This document shows, piece after piece, positions 1 to 7,977 of a DNA stretch of 64,000 nt. Position 1 is the first letter of the stretch. Every line of letters starts with the position of its first letter. The translations under genes and the position numbers were made by a program. The notes under the pieces are model-generated. The model was not told the origin of the DNA, searched no databases, and saw nothing but the letters and a program-made list of their open reading frames with translations. Origin of the DNA: Acuticoccus sp. MNP-M23 (GTDB lineage: Bacteria; Pseudomonadota; Alphaproteobacteria; Rhizobiales; Amorphaceae); contig NZ_CP133480.1 of NCBI RefSeq assembly GCF_031195445.1, positions 3,030,501 through 3,094,500 on the forward strand. Reading direction: 5' to 3'.

Positions 1-414
1 GAAAACGCGGCGAGCGCTGCGGACCCGGCGCGTGTCGTCAACATCGGCTCGGTGATGGGCGAAACAGCGCTGGGCGATGGCGCCTACAGCTATGCCGCCT
101 CCAAGGCCGCCGTCCATCATCTCACACGCATCCTCGCCAAGGAGCTTGCTGCGCGGCACATCACCGTCAACGCGCTGGCACCGGGCCCGTTCGTATCGAA
201 GATGACGGCGTTTGCCACCGGCGACGAAGCCACCCGCGCCAAGGTGGGCGCGCAGGTGCCGCTGGGCCGCGTTGGCGCGCCTGACGATATTGCGGCGGCA
301 CTGCTTTACCTTTGCGGCCGCGGCGGCAGCTACGTGACCGGCGCCATCCTGCCGGTATCCGGCGGCATCAACGTGGAAACCGGGCCGCCGATCTTCAGGG
401 CAGCGGGCGCATGA
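1..414 (+). CDS. SDR-family oxidoreductase (C-terminal part; gene starts before the window)
   Basis: The first 137 codons are open from base 1 and end at the TGA at 412-414, so the N-terminal NAD(P)-binding half lies outside the window. The SDR catalytic signature YAASK is at nt 91-105, with the preceding catalytic-Ser region (NIGSV) at nt 40-54, and the usual NALAPGPF segment follows at about nt 172-195. The C-terminal SGGIN-type strand typical of classical SDRs is present. It probably oxidises or reduces a 3-hydroxyacyl substrate, judging from the MaoC hydratase and thiolase immediately downstream, but substrate specificity cannot be read from this fragment. Its stop overlaps the next start (ATGA), so it is the first visible member of a tightly coupled operon. 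Confidence 0.9.
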   Translation, partial: ENAASAADPARVVNIGSVMGETALGDGAYSYAASKAAVHHLTRILAKELAARHITVNALAPGPFVSKMTAFATGDEATRAKVGAQVPLGRVGAPDDIAAALLYLCGRGGSYVTGAILPVSGGINVETGPPIFRAAGA

Positions 415-860
415 TTGCCGGCCTTGCGGTGGGCGACCGGCACGTTTCGCGCTGGTTCGCCATGGATAGAGCCCGCATCGAAGCCTTTGCCGAGGTGACC
501 GAGGACCGGCAGTGGATTCATCTGGACGCCGAACGCGCGGCGCAATCTCCCTTCGGCGGGCAGATCGCCCATGGTTTTCTTACCCTCGGGATGCTCTCGG
601 CCATGGCGTATGATGCGCTCGGCTTCGGCGACGGTGACGATTTCAGCATCAATTACGGCTTCGATCGGGTGCGCTTCGTATCGCCGGTGCCTGCCGGATC
701 GCGGCTGCGCGGCGTGTTCGTGCTGGCCGAGCGGATGCCGGGGGCCGGCCACGTGACCCTTGCCCTCGATGTGACCATGGAGCTTGAGGGCGCCGCGCGC
801 CCCGCCCTTGTGGCGCGCTGGCAGATCCGCCTCATGACGACCGAACCGGAGCCACGCTGA
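411..860 (+). CDS. MaoC-family (R)-specific enoyl-CoA hydratase-like protein
   Basis: A 149-residue single hot-dog-fold protein. The hydratase-2 motif is recognisable at residues about 33-40 as TEDRQWIH, keeping the catalytic Asp and His, followed by the conserved IAHGFLTL helix. The QW variant of the motif is common in the MaoC/NodN-like subgroup. Family knowledge predicts reversible hydration of trans-2-enoyl-CoA thioesters. I chose the ATG at 411 because it overlaps the upstream TGA as ATGA; the longer open frame upstream (from 312) lies inside the SDR gene. Its stop overlaps the thiolase ATG at 860 (TGATG), consistent with one transcript for an acyl-CoA pathway. Confidence 0.85.
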   Translation: MIAGLAVGDRHVSRWFAMDRARIEAFAEVTEDRQWIHLDAERAAQSPFGGQIAHGFLTLGMLSAMAYDALGFGDGDDFSINYGFDRVRFVSPVPAGSRLRGVFVLAERMPGAGHVTLALDVTMELEGAARPALVARWQIRLMTTEPEPR

Positions 861-2062
861 TGCGCGAAGCATTGATTGTTGCAACGGCGCGCACGCCGAT
901 CGGCAAGGCCTTTCGCGGCGCCTTCAACGACACGCAGGCGCAGACGCTGGGGGGGCACGCCGTTGCCCACGCTGTGCGCCGCGCCGGTGTGGACCCTGCC
1001 GAGGTTGAGGACTGCATCATCGGCGCGGCCATCCAGGAGGGGTCGACCAGCTACAATGTCGGCCGTCAGGTGGCGATTGCCGCAGGATTGCCGGACACGG
1101 TGGCCGGCATGTCGGTGGACCGGCAGTGCGCGTCCGGCCTCATGGCCATTGCCATCGCAGCCCGGCAGATCGTGCACGACGGGATGGCAATTGCCGTGGG
1201 CGGTGGGCTGGAATCCATCAGCCTGACCCAGAACGCCCATCGCAACACCTTTCGCGACCGCGACCCGGTGGTGACGGCGCACTGCCCGGCCTTCTACCTG
1301 TCGATGCTGGAAACCGCCGAAGTGGTGGCCGAACGCACCGGCATCTCCCGTCAGGCACAGGATGCTTACGCGCTCTGGTCCCAGCAGCGCACGGCGGATG
1401 CGCAGGCGGCCGGCCGTTTCGATGCCGAGATCGTGCCACTCACCACCACCATGCAGGTGACGGATCGTGCCACGGGGGAGGTGTCCGCCCGCGAAATCAC
1501 GCTGGACGCGGACGAGGGCAACCGGCCGCAGACCACCCTTGAGGGCCTTGCCGCGCTGAAGCCGGTGTTTTCCGGCGGCATGACCATCAAAACCGGTCAT
1601 TTCATCACCGCCGGCAACGCCAGCCAGCTTTCCGACGGCGCGGCCGCATCGGTGCTGATGGAAGCGGGGGAGGCGGCCCGGCGGGGGCTTGCGCCGCTCG
1701 GCCGGTTTGCAGGCATGGCGGTTGCCGGTTGCGCGCCGGAGACCATGGGGCTGGGGCCGGTCCACGCTGTCCCCCGGCTTCTGGCGCAGCACGGCCTTTC
1801 GGTCGCCGATGTGGGGCTCTGGGAACTGAACGAGGCGTTTGCAGTGCAGGTGCTGGCCTGCCGCGACCAGCTCGGCATCCCCGACGAGCGGCTCAATGTC
1901 AGCGGCGGGGCCATTGCGGTCGGCCATCCCTATGGCATGTCGGGGGCGAGGATGGTGGGTCATGCGCTTTTGGAGGGGAGGCGGCGCGGTGTGCGATGGG
2001 TTGTGGTTACCATGTGCGTTGGCGGGGGCATGGGAGCCGCCGGGCTCTTCGAGGTGCTGTGA
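860..2062 (+). CDS. acetyl-CoA acetyltransferase / thiolase
   Basis: A full-length 400-residue thiolase. The nucleophilic Cys is at about residue 90 ([10 protein letters not shown]), the catalytic His at about 356 ([12 protein letters not shown]) and the second Cys at about 386 (CVGGGMG). All three are intact, so an active enzyme is expected. It either cleaves 3-ketoacyl-CoA with CoA in beta-oxidation or condenses acetyl-CoA units; the surrounding MaoC hydratase and SDR fit either a degradative cycle or hydroxyacyl-CoA metabolism. The start overlaps the upstream stop, and its own TGA overlaps the ATG of the following small gene at 2062. Confidence 0.93.
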   Translation: MREALIVATARTPIGKAFRGAFNDTQAQTLGGHAVAHAVRRAGVDPAEVEDCIIGAAIQEGSTSYNVGRQVAIAAGLPDTVAGMSVDRQCASGLMAIAIAARQIVHDGMAIAVGGGLESISLTQNAHRNTFRDRDPVVTAHCPAFYLSMLETAEVVAERTGISRQAQDAYALWSQQRTADAQAAGRFDAEIVPLTTTMQVTDRATGEVSAREITLDADEGNRPQTTLEGLAALKPVFSGGMTIKTGHFITAGNASQLSDGAAASVLMEAGEAARRGLAPLGRFAGMAVAGCAPETMGLGPVHAVPRLLAQHGLSVADVGLWELNEAFAVQVLACRDQLGIPDERLNVSGGAIAVGHPYGMSGARMVGHALLEGRRRGVRWVVVTMCVGGGMGAAGLFEVL

Positions 2063-2280
2063 TGGAGGGGTTGCAGGCCCCGCTTTGGAACCTGCGCATT
2101 GCGGCAGTGGCGGCGCCATTCGCGGTGAACCAGATCGTCCACCGGACCAACACGCGGCTGATGCGCGACATCGAGATCGGCGAGCGCTGGAAGGGGCCCG
2201 TCCGCAAGGCCTTGGCCAGGGGCGCCGATGGGCTGATTGCCGTGATGGCCCGACGTCTTGCCGCAGACGGCCCGTCATGA
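2062..2280 (+). CDS. small uncharacterised protein between thiolase and phosphotransferase
   Basis: I do not recognise this 72-residue basic protein. It has a hydrophobic N-terminal third (residues about 10-22, IAAVAAPFAVN) followed by an Arg-rich amphipathic portion. It starts at the ATG overlapping the thiolase stop (TGATG) and ends in an ATGA overlap with the next gene, so it is locked into the operon on both sides; this is the main reason to accept it as real. It could be a membrane-associated accessory or a short SDR/acyl-CoA-pathway helper, but no motif supports a function. Confidence 0.6.
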   Translation: MEGLQAPLWNLRIAAVAAPFAVNQIVHRTNTRLMRDIEIGERWKGPVRKALARGADGLIAVMARRLAADGPS

Positions 2281-3305
2281 GTGCTGGGCAAGCGCTCGAT
2301 CTGGACGCGGTCGCGCGCTGGCTGCGGACCGTGATGCCGGACCTTGGCGGTCCGCTGACGGCGGAGAAATTTGCCGACGGGCAGTCCAACCCCACCTTCC
2401 GCATCGATGCCGGGGGGCGCCGGCTTGTTCTTCGCCGCAAGCCGCCGGGGCCGTTGTTGAAGTCCGCCCATGCGGTGGAGCGCGAGTTCCGGGTTCAGCA
2501 GGCGCTGGCGGGGCGCGGGGTGCCGGTGCCGCGGATGATTGCGCTTTGCGAGGACGAAGCGGTCATCGGCACGGCGTTCTACGTGATGGCGCATGTGGAC
2601 GGTGTGACGCATGACGACCCGCGCCTGCCCGGACTGTCGCCGCAGGCACGCGGTGCCATCGGGCTGGAAATGGCGCGGGTGCTCGCCGCAATCCACAAGG
2701 TCGACATCGACGCTGCCGGCCTTGGAGACTATGGCCGGCCCGGCAATTATTATGCCCGCCAGATCGAGCGGTGGACCCGCCAATACCGGGCCAGCGAAAC
2801 CGAGACCATTGATGCCATGGAAGCGCTGATCCACTGGCTGCCCGCGCATATGCCGCCGGATGATGGCCGCATCAGCCTCGTCCACGGCGACTACCGGCTC
2901 GACAACCTGCTCTTTGCGCCAGGCGGCACGAACTGCGTGGCGGTGCTCGACTGGGAGCTGTCCACCATCGGCCACCCCTTTGCTGACCTTGCCGCGCTGT
3001 TGATGCAGTGGCGCCTGCCGCCGGGCCGGCAGGGCCGGGGCCTTGCGGGGGTCGACCGGGCGGCAGGGGGGCTTGTATCCGACGCGGATTTCGTTGCCGC
3101 GTACTGCGCCGATGCCGGTATTGAAACCATGCCCGACCTCGGCTTCCATCTGGCCTTCTGCTTCTTCCGCATGGCGGCGATTTTGCAGGGCGTGAAGAAA
3201 CGCGGGCTGGAAGGCAACGCCTCAAACCCCGAGCGCGCCGCCGAACTGGGCAAGGCCGTGCCGCTTTATGCCGAAGGCGGCGCGGACGCTGCCGGGGCGG
3301 GTTGA
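2277..3305 (+). CDS. phosphotransferase family protein (APH/ACAD10-11-like)
   Basis: A 342-residue aminoglycoside-phosphotransferase-fold kinase. Brenner's motif HGDYRLDN is at residues 203-210 and the metal-binding DWE at 225-227; the N-terminal lobe contains the RRKPPGPLLKSAHAVERE segment typical of the ACAD10/ACAD11-type kinases. In mammals this fold phosphorylates 4-hydroxyacyl-CoAs in ACAD10/11, which matches its position at the end of an acyl-CoA operon (SDR, MaoC, thiolase). I infer a 4-hydroxyacyl-CoA or related kinase rather than a drug-resistance enzyme. Start ATG at 2277 overlaps the upstream stop; a longer open frame upstream runs through the thiolase and is not used. Confidence 0.85.
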   Translation: MSAGQALDLDAVARWLRTVMPDLGGPLTAEKFADGQSNPTFRIDAGGRRLVLRRKPPGPLLKSAHAVEREFRVQQALAGRGVPVPRMIALCEDEAVIGTAFYVMAHVDGVTHDDPRLPGLSPQARGAIGLEMARVLAAIHKVDIDAAGLGDYGRPGNYYARQIERWTRQYRASETETIDAMEALIHWLPAHMPPDDGRISLVHGDYRLDNLLFAPGGTNCVAVLDWELSTIGHPFADLAALLMQWRLPPGRQGRGLAGVDRAAGGLVSDADFVAAYCADAGIETMPDLGFHLAFCFFRMAAILQGVKKRGLEGNASNPERAAELGKAVPLYAEGGADAAGAG

Positions 3306-3318
3306 ACGTCAGACTTGC

Positions 3319-4752
3319 TCAGAACAGAAAATCGGATGCGGCGAGTTCGTCGGTGCCAACGCCTGCGACAATGATGTTGCCCTCGCCGGTGACGAGCTTT
3401 GCGCTCTCTGCCCCGTCGGTGACGATGCGAAGCGCGGCAAAGTCGGTGCCGATCCCGGTGAGGTCGATCTTGTCGATACCACGCTCGAAATCGGTGATCC
3501 GGTCAAACGCGCCATGGGACAGGCCGAACACGAAATGGTCCGCGCCAGTGCCGCCGGTGAGGAGATCGTCGCGACCGGTGCCGCCCTCCAGCGTGTCGTT
3601 GCCCAGACCGCCATTCAGGACATCCGTATTGGCTCCGCCGAGGAGAAGATCGTCGCCGCTCTCGCCGTCGAGGGTGTCGTTGTGCCGGCCGCCGTCGAGG
3701 GTATCGTTGTCGGTGCCGCCAAACATGAGGTCGTGGCCGGCGCCGCCGATGAGGAGGTCTGCGTTGGCATCCCCGCGCAGGGTGTCGTTGCCCCTGCCGC
3801 CGTCCAGGGTATCGTTGCCCCATTCGCCGCGCAGCGAGTCGGCGGCCTGATCGCCAGACAGGGAATCGTTGCCCGAATTGCCGTTCAGAATGTCCGAACT
3901 GCGGCCGCCGATGAGGGTGTCGTCGTCGGTAAGGCCGAACAGCGTATCGGCGCCGACGCCGCCAACTATGCTGTCGTCACCATTGTCACCGAAGCAGAGA
4001 TCCGGACCGTCGCCGGCGATCAGCGTGTCGTTGCCGTTGCCACCGTGGATCTGGTCGAGACCCGAGCCGCCCTCGATGCTGTCGTCGCCGGTCCCGCCAT
4101 CGGCCTTGTCATTGTGGGCGCCGAGGATGATGAGATCGTCGCCGCCATAGCCGCGCACATCGTCCTTGCCGTCCCGGCCGTAGACCGTGTCATCGAAGCC
4201 GCCGCCAAACACGCGGTCGGCGCCGAGGCCGCAGTCGATCAGGTTGAAGCCGCCGCCGCCGCTGATGGCGTCGTTGCCATCCTCGCCGAACAGCAGGTCG
4301 TCGCCGTCATCGCCCTGGATGATGTCGCTGCCGGTACCGCCACAGATTGAATCGTCGCCATCGTCGCCGAACAGGAGATCGATACCATCCTCACCGCAGA
4401 TCGTGTCGTCTCCACCGCCGCCAAGAATGCTGTCCACCGCGGCGCCGCCCATGATGACGTCGTCATCGCCCAGCGTTCCGTTCGCGATATCGCCATAGAT
4501 CGTGTCCCGGCCGAGGCCGCCGGTCAACGTGTCGAGGCCGAACCCGCCAACGATGGAATCCATCCGGTTTCCGCCGTCGATCAGGTCGTTGCCGTCGTTT
4601 CCGTAGAGGATATCGTCACCGCTGTTGCCATAGACCACATCGTTGCCGATGTAGCCCATGATGGTGTCTTCGCCGCCGCCGCCGTCCAGCGTGTCGTCGC
4701 CATCTTCGCCGGTGATGAGCTCGGGCAGGTTGGTGCCGGTGAACGTCAGCAT
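3319..4752 (-). CDS. RTX-repeat calcium-binding protein, probably type I secreted
   Basis: About 477 residues, nearly all Gly/Asp-rich nonapeptides of the GGxGxDxUx type (RTX beta-roll), e.g. GGGGDDTIC and GGRGNDTLRG, from about residue 15 to 395. The last 75 residues match the usual non-repeat C-terminal secretion segment, containing DRITDFERGIDKIDL and ending ASDFLF. RTX proteins bind Ca2+ outside the cell and leave through a type I ABC/MFP/TolC exporter; no exporter genes are in this window. There is no catalytic or lectin-like domain, so an S-layer, adhesin or matrix role is possible but unproven. I prefer the ATG at 4752 over the GTG at 4764: the AAGGGGAG ribosome-binding sequence is correctly spaced only from the ATG. 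Confidence 0.88.
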   Translation of the reverse strand: MLTFTGTNLPELITGEDGDDTLDGGGGEDTIMGYIGNDVVYGNSGDDILYGNDGNDLIDGGNRMDSIVGGFGLDTLTGGLGRDTIYGDIANGTLGDDDVIMGGAAVDSILGGGGDDTICGEDGIDLLFGDDGDDSICGGTGSDIIQGDDGDDLLFGEDGNDAISGGGGFNLIDCGLGADRVFGGGFDDTVYGRDGKDDVRGYGGDDLIILGAHNDKADGGTGDDSIEGGSGLDQIHGGNGNDTLIAGDGPDLCFGDNGDDSIVGGVGADTLFGLTDDDTLIGGRSSDILNGNSGNDSLSGDQAADSLRGEWGNDTLDGGRGNDTLRGDANADLLIGGAGHDLMFGGTDNDTLDGGRHNDTLDGESGDDLLLGGANTDVLNGGLGNDTLEGGTGRDDLLTGGTGADHFVFGLSHGAFDRITDFERGIDKIDLTGIGTDFAALRIVTDGAESAKLVTGEGNIIVAGVGTDELAASDFLF

Positions 4753-4761
4753 TGCAGTTAA

Positions 4762-4805
4762 CACTCCCCTTAAGGTTGTTTAAACAGCCTTAAGGTATGG
4801 GAGTG
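4762..4805. promoter_or_regulatory. near-perfect palindrome overlapping the RBS region of the RTX gene
   Basis: Two CCTTAAGG boxes (4768-4775 and 4788-4795) flank a central GTTTAAAC (4778-4785). The 28-bp core is symmetric around 4781/4782 with one mismatched pair (4776/4787). CACTCCC (4762-4768) and GGGAGTG (4799-4805) extend the dyad with a 4-nt offset. It is AT-rich, unlike its surroundings, and covers the region just upstream of the RTX start, including the Shine-Dalgarno sequence on the minus strand. It could be an operator or an RNA hairpin controlling translation; no T-tract supports a terminator. Confidence 0.6.
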
Positions 4806-4847
4806 CCGATATGCAAGTACAAAGTGAATTTTGTGGGTGCTGCGGGC

Positions 4848-6935
4848 TTAGCCGTTAAGGCTCGCGAAAGTCCGGTCCTCCTCGGCGAGGGTGCGCAGAA
4901 GCGGCGGAACCTGCCAGTAGAACGGGTCCTCCTGCGCGTAGTCCTCCATCCGGCGAACCAGCCGGGCAGCGCCGATGGTGTCTGCCAGAAACAGCGGCCC
5001 GCCCCTGAAGCGGGGGAAGCCGTAGCCGAACAGCAGCACTGCATCCACGTCGATGGGGCGGAGCGCCGTGCCGTCCTCCACCACGCGCGCCGCCTCGGCA
5101 ATCATTGCGGTGAGGTAGCGCTGGACGATTTCCTCGGCGGAGAAGGTGCGCGGCGTGATGCCGGCCTTTTCCCGTTCTGCCTCGATGAAGGCGAGCGCCT
5201 CGGGGTTTTGCGGGCGGCCGTCCACGTCCTCGCCGTAAAGGTAGAAGCCGCGGCCTGTCTTGCGGCCGAACTGGCCGGCCTCGCACAGCTTGTCGGCATA
5301 GGCGGCATAACGCTCCTCGGCCGGCCGGGTGGCGGCAAGGCGCTTGCGGGCGGCCCACGCAATGTCGAGGCCGGCAAGGTCGAACACTGCGTGCGGCCCC
5401 ATGGCAAAGCCGAAATCTTCCAGCGCGCGGTCCACCTCTGCGGGGGAGGCACCGTCCATCACCAGATATTCGGCGGCCTTGCGGTAGTGGGAGAGGATGC
5501 GGTTGCCGATGAAGCCCTCGCAGACCCCAGCGCGCACGGCCACCTTGCCGAGTTTTCTCGCAACGGCAAAGCCTGTGGCGACCACGTCGGCCGCGGTCTT
5601 GTCCGCCACCACAACCTCAAGAAGGCGCATGACGTGGGCGGGCGAGAAGAAATGCAGGCCGATCACGTCGGCGGGGCGGGACGTGATTGCCGCGATGGCA
5701 TCCACGTCGAGGTATGAGGTGTTGGTGGCGAGGATCGCGCCTTTTTTGGCAGCCTTGTCCAGCTGGCTGAAAAGGTCCTGCTTGACGGCCATGTCCTCGA
5801 ATGCGGCCTCGATGATGAGGTCCGCCTCCGCCAGCGCATCGACCGTGGTGGCGCCGGAGAAGGCACCGGCGTTGATGTCGGCAAGCCGGGCTTCGCTGAG
5901 CTTGCCGCGCTTCACCGCGCCGGCGAGGTTCTTTTCGACAGTCGCCTGCCCGCGCGCCAGACCGTCGGCATCGCGCTCGACCATGGTCACGCTGTAGCCG
6001 GCCAGCAGGAAGGCCGTGGCAATGCCGGAGCCCATCGTGCCGCCACCAATGACGCCGATACGCTCCACGGGGCGCGGTGTCGCCGATGCCTCCGGGATCT
6101 TCGCGACTGCGCGCTCGGCGAAGAAGGCATGGACGAGACCGGCGCGCTGCGGGCTTTCAAGGCACGCTTCAAACAGCGTGCGCTCCAGTGCGATCCCGTC
6201 GGCGATGGGAAGGCGGGCGGACGCTGCCACGGCCTCCACGCATCTGACCGGCGCAAACAGGTTCGGCTGTTTTCGGGCGATTTCTGCGGTCTTGGCATCC
6301 AGCGCCGCTTCGTCGGGGGCAACGCCAAGCTCTCCTGTGCGGCGATGGGGAAGTGCGCCGGACACAATGTCCTCTCCGGCCTTGATGGCAGCCTCGCGGG
6401 GCGGCCCTTCGCCCAACCGGTCGATGAGGCCAAGCGTCAGCGCTGCGTCGGCGTCGATGCGCTTGCCGCTGGTGATGAGGTCGAGCGCTGCCTTGATGCC
6501 GGTGAGGCGCGGGGCGCGCTGGGTGCCGCCTGCGCCCGGAATGAGGCCGAGCGTGACCTCCGGAAAGCCGACCTGCGTCCCCGGCAGCGCTACGCGCGCA
6601 TGGCAGCCGAGGGCAATTTCAAGGCCGCCGCCCAGCGTGGTGCCGTGGATCAGCGCCACCACCGGCTTGGCGCACGCCTCGATGTGGCTGCACACCTGCG
6701 TGAGGCCCGGCGACTGCGGCGGCTTGCCGAATTCGCGAATGTCCGCCCCGGCGATGAAGGTGCGGCCGACGCCGTAAAGCGCGATGGCGTCGACCCCGTC
6801 GTCAGCCGCCAGAGCGTCGATGGCCGACGCAATGCCTGCGCGGACGGCGTGGGAGGCGGCGTTGACGGGCGGATTGTCGATGGCGACGAGGCCGATCCGG
6901 CCGACGCGTTCGGTGGTGACGGGGGTCTCGCTCAT
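4848..6935 (-). CDS. bifunctional enoyl-CoA hydratase / 3-hydroxyacyl-CoA dehydrogenase
   Basis: A 695-residue FadB/FadJ-like fusion. The N-terminal crotonase domain (about 1-190) keeps both catalytic Glu residues, in GGGLEIAL and FPEVTLGLIPGAGG. The NAD-binding Rossmann domain begins near residue 290 (IGVIGGGTMGSGIA), the dehydrogenase His is in FFSPAHVMRL, and two C-terminal HCDH domains follow. It should catalyse the second and third steps of beta-oxidation, supplying substrate to a thiolase such as the one at 860-2062. The ATG at 6935 was chosen because the N-terminus MSETPV fits crotonase starts; a longer open frame extends into the intergenic DNA. It lies 64 bp downstream of dgcA on the same strand. 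Confidence 0.93.
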   Translation of the reverse strand: MSETPVTTERVGRIGLVAIDNPPVNAASHAVRAGIASAIDALAADDGVDAIALYGVGRTFIAGADIREFGKPPQSPGLTQVCSHIEACAKPVVALIHGTTLGGGLEIALGCHARVALPGTQVGFPEVTLGLIPGAGGTQRAPRLTGIKAALDLITSGKRIDADAALTLGLIDRLGEGPPREAAIKAGEDIVSGALPHRRTGELGVAPDEAALDAKTAEIARKQPNLFAPVRCVEAVAASARLPIADGIALERTLFEACLESPQRAGLVHAFFAERAVAKIPEASATPRPVERIGVIGGGTMGSGIATAFLLAGYSVTMVERDADGLARGQATVEKNLAGAVKRGKLSEARLADINAGAFSGATTVDALAEADLIIEAAFEDMAVKQDLFSQLDKAAKKGAILATNTSYLDVDAIAAITSRPADVIGLHFFSPAHVMRLLEVVVADKTAADVVATGFAVARKLGKVAVRAGVCEGFIGNRILSHYRKAAEYLVMDGASPAEVDRALEDFGFAMGPHAVFDLAGLDIAWAARKRLAATRPAEERYAAYADKLCEAGQFGRKTGRGFYLYGEDVDGRPQNPEALAFIEAEREKAGITPRTFSAEEIVQRYLTAMIAEAARVVEDGTALRPIDVDAVLLFGYGFPRFRGGPLFLADTIGAARLVRRMEDYAQEDPFYWQVPPLLRTLAEEDRTFASLNG

Positions 6936-6999
6936 GGCGACGTCTCTCGTTCCTGTTATCGGGTACGGCCGCCGGTGGCCGTGCTTTGGGTGTGATGCG

Positions 7000-7977
7000 T
7001 CAGCCCCAGAGGTCGCGGGCGGGCGGATGGAGCAGGGCACCCTCGTAATGTAGCGCCTCGTCACGGTCGCGCTCCAGGAGAAGCGGCCCGTCGAGATCCA
7101 CGAAGTCCACGTTCTGGGCGGCAAGCACGGCGGGCGCCATGGCGAGCGACGTGCCCAGCATGCAGCCGAGCATCACCTTGAGGTCGGCCGCGCGCGCGGT
7201 CTCCACCATCTTCAGCGCCTCGGTGAGGCCGCCGGCCTTGTTGAGCTTCACGTTGACCGCGTCGTAGCGGCCTTTCAGCTTGGCGATGCCCTCGGCGGTG
7301 TGGGCGCTCTCGTCGGCGCAGATCGGCACCGGGTGCGAAAGGGTGGCGAGCACCCCGTCACGCACCGCTGGCAGCGGCTGCTCCACCAGCGCAACGCCGG
7401 CAGCAGCGCAGGCCGACATGTTGCGCAGGAGGTTAGAATCCCCCCAGCCCTCGTTGGCGTCCACCACCAGAAGCGCATCGGGCACCGCGTTGCGCACCGC
7501 GCGGATGCGGTCATCGTCACCAAGGCTGAGGCCGAGCTTGATCTTCAGGAATTTGTGGCCGCACGCCGCCGCCGCCTCGGCCATCGCATCCGGCTCGCCC
7601 AGCGAGATGGTGTAGGCGGTGGTCACCGGCGCCAGCTGAATGCCGAAGCGGTCCGCAACGGACTGGCCGGACAGCTTGGACTCGAAGTCGAGGAGGGCGC
7701 AGTCGAGCGCGCACCGCGCAGCGCCGGCGGGCATCACGCTCTGAAGTTCTGCGGAAGACATGCCGTTGCCGATGGCATCCGCCTGCGCCTCGATGTCGGC
7801 GACGACACCCTCGACGCTTTCCCGGTAGCGGGGGTAGGGCACGCACTCGCCGCGGCCGCGCAGCTCGCCGTGGGTGATTTCCGCGACGACGACCTTTGCC
7901 TCGGTCCGCGATTCCCGCGAGATGCGGAACGAACCGCGGATCGGGAAGGTCTCGGCTCGAACGGTAAGCTGTCTCAA
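7000..7977 (-). CDS. dgcA: N-acetyl-D-glutamate racemase DgcA (enolase superfamily)
   Basis: A 325-residue muconate-lactonising/dipeptide-epimerase-like enolase. The active-site set is visible: KIKLG (general base Lys), metal ligands in VVDANEGW, VEQPLP and CADES, and the second Lys in NVKLNKAGG. Enzymes of this subgroup were long called L-Ala-D/L-Glu epimerases, but when paired with a DUF1611 protein they act in D-glutamate catabolism, racemising N-acetyl-D-Glu. The upstream partner is exactly such a protein. The start is a TTG at 7977 embedded in the stop of dgcN (TTGA overlap); no ATG lies nearby in frame, and the residues after this start match the family N-terminus. Confidence 0.82.
   Translation of the reverse strand: MRQLTVRAETFPIRGSFRISRESRTEAKVVVAEITHGELRGRGECVPYPRYRESVEGVVADIEAQADAIGNGMSSAELQSVMPAGAARCALDCALLDFESKLSGQSVADRFGIQLAPVTTAYTISLGEPDAMAEAAAACGHKFLKIKLGLSLGDDDRIRAVRNAVPDALLVVDANEGWGDSNLLRNMSACAAAGVALVEQPLPAVRDGVLATLSHPVPICADESAHTAEGIAKLKGRYDAVNVKLNKAGGLTEALKMVETARAADLKVMLGCMLGTSLAMAPAVLAAQNVDFVDLDGPLLLERDRDEALHYEGALLHPPARDLWG

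Noticed and set aside
653-2440. Minus-strand frame of 595 codons opposite the thiolase region
   Set aside because: It crosses three plus-strand genes with clear catalytic motifs and looks like codon-bias shadowing.
3268-4350. Plus-strand frame opposite the RTX gene, rich in Val/Ala repeats
   Set aside because: It is the complement of RTX nonapeptide codons. The minus strand reads as proper RTX repeats with a secretion tail and a correct ribosome-binding site.
3319-4752. CRISPR-like periodic repeats
   Set aside because: Periodicity is 27 bp coding nonapeptides, with no unique spacers and no cas genes.
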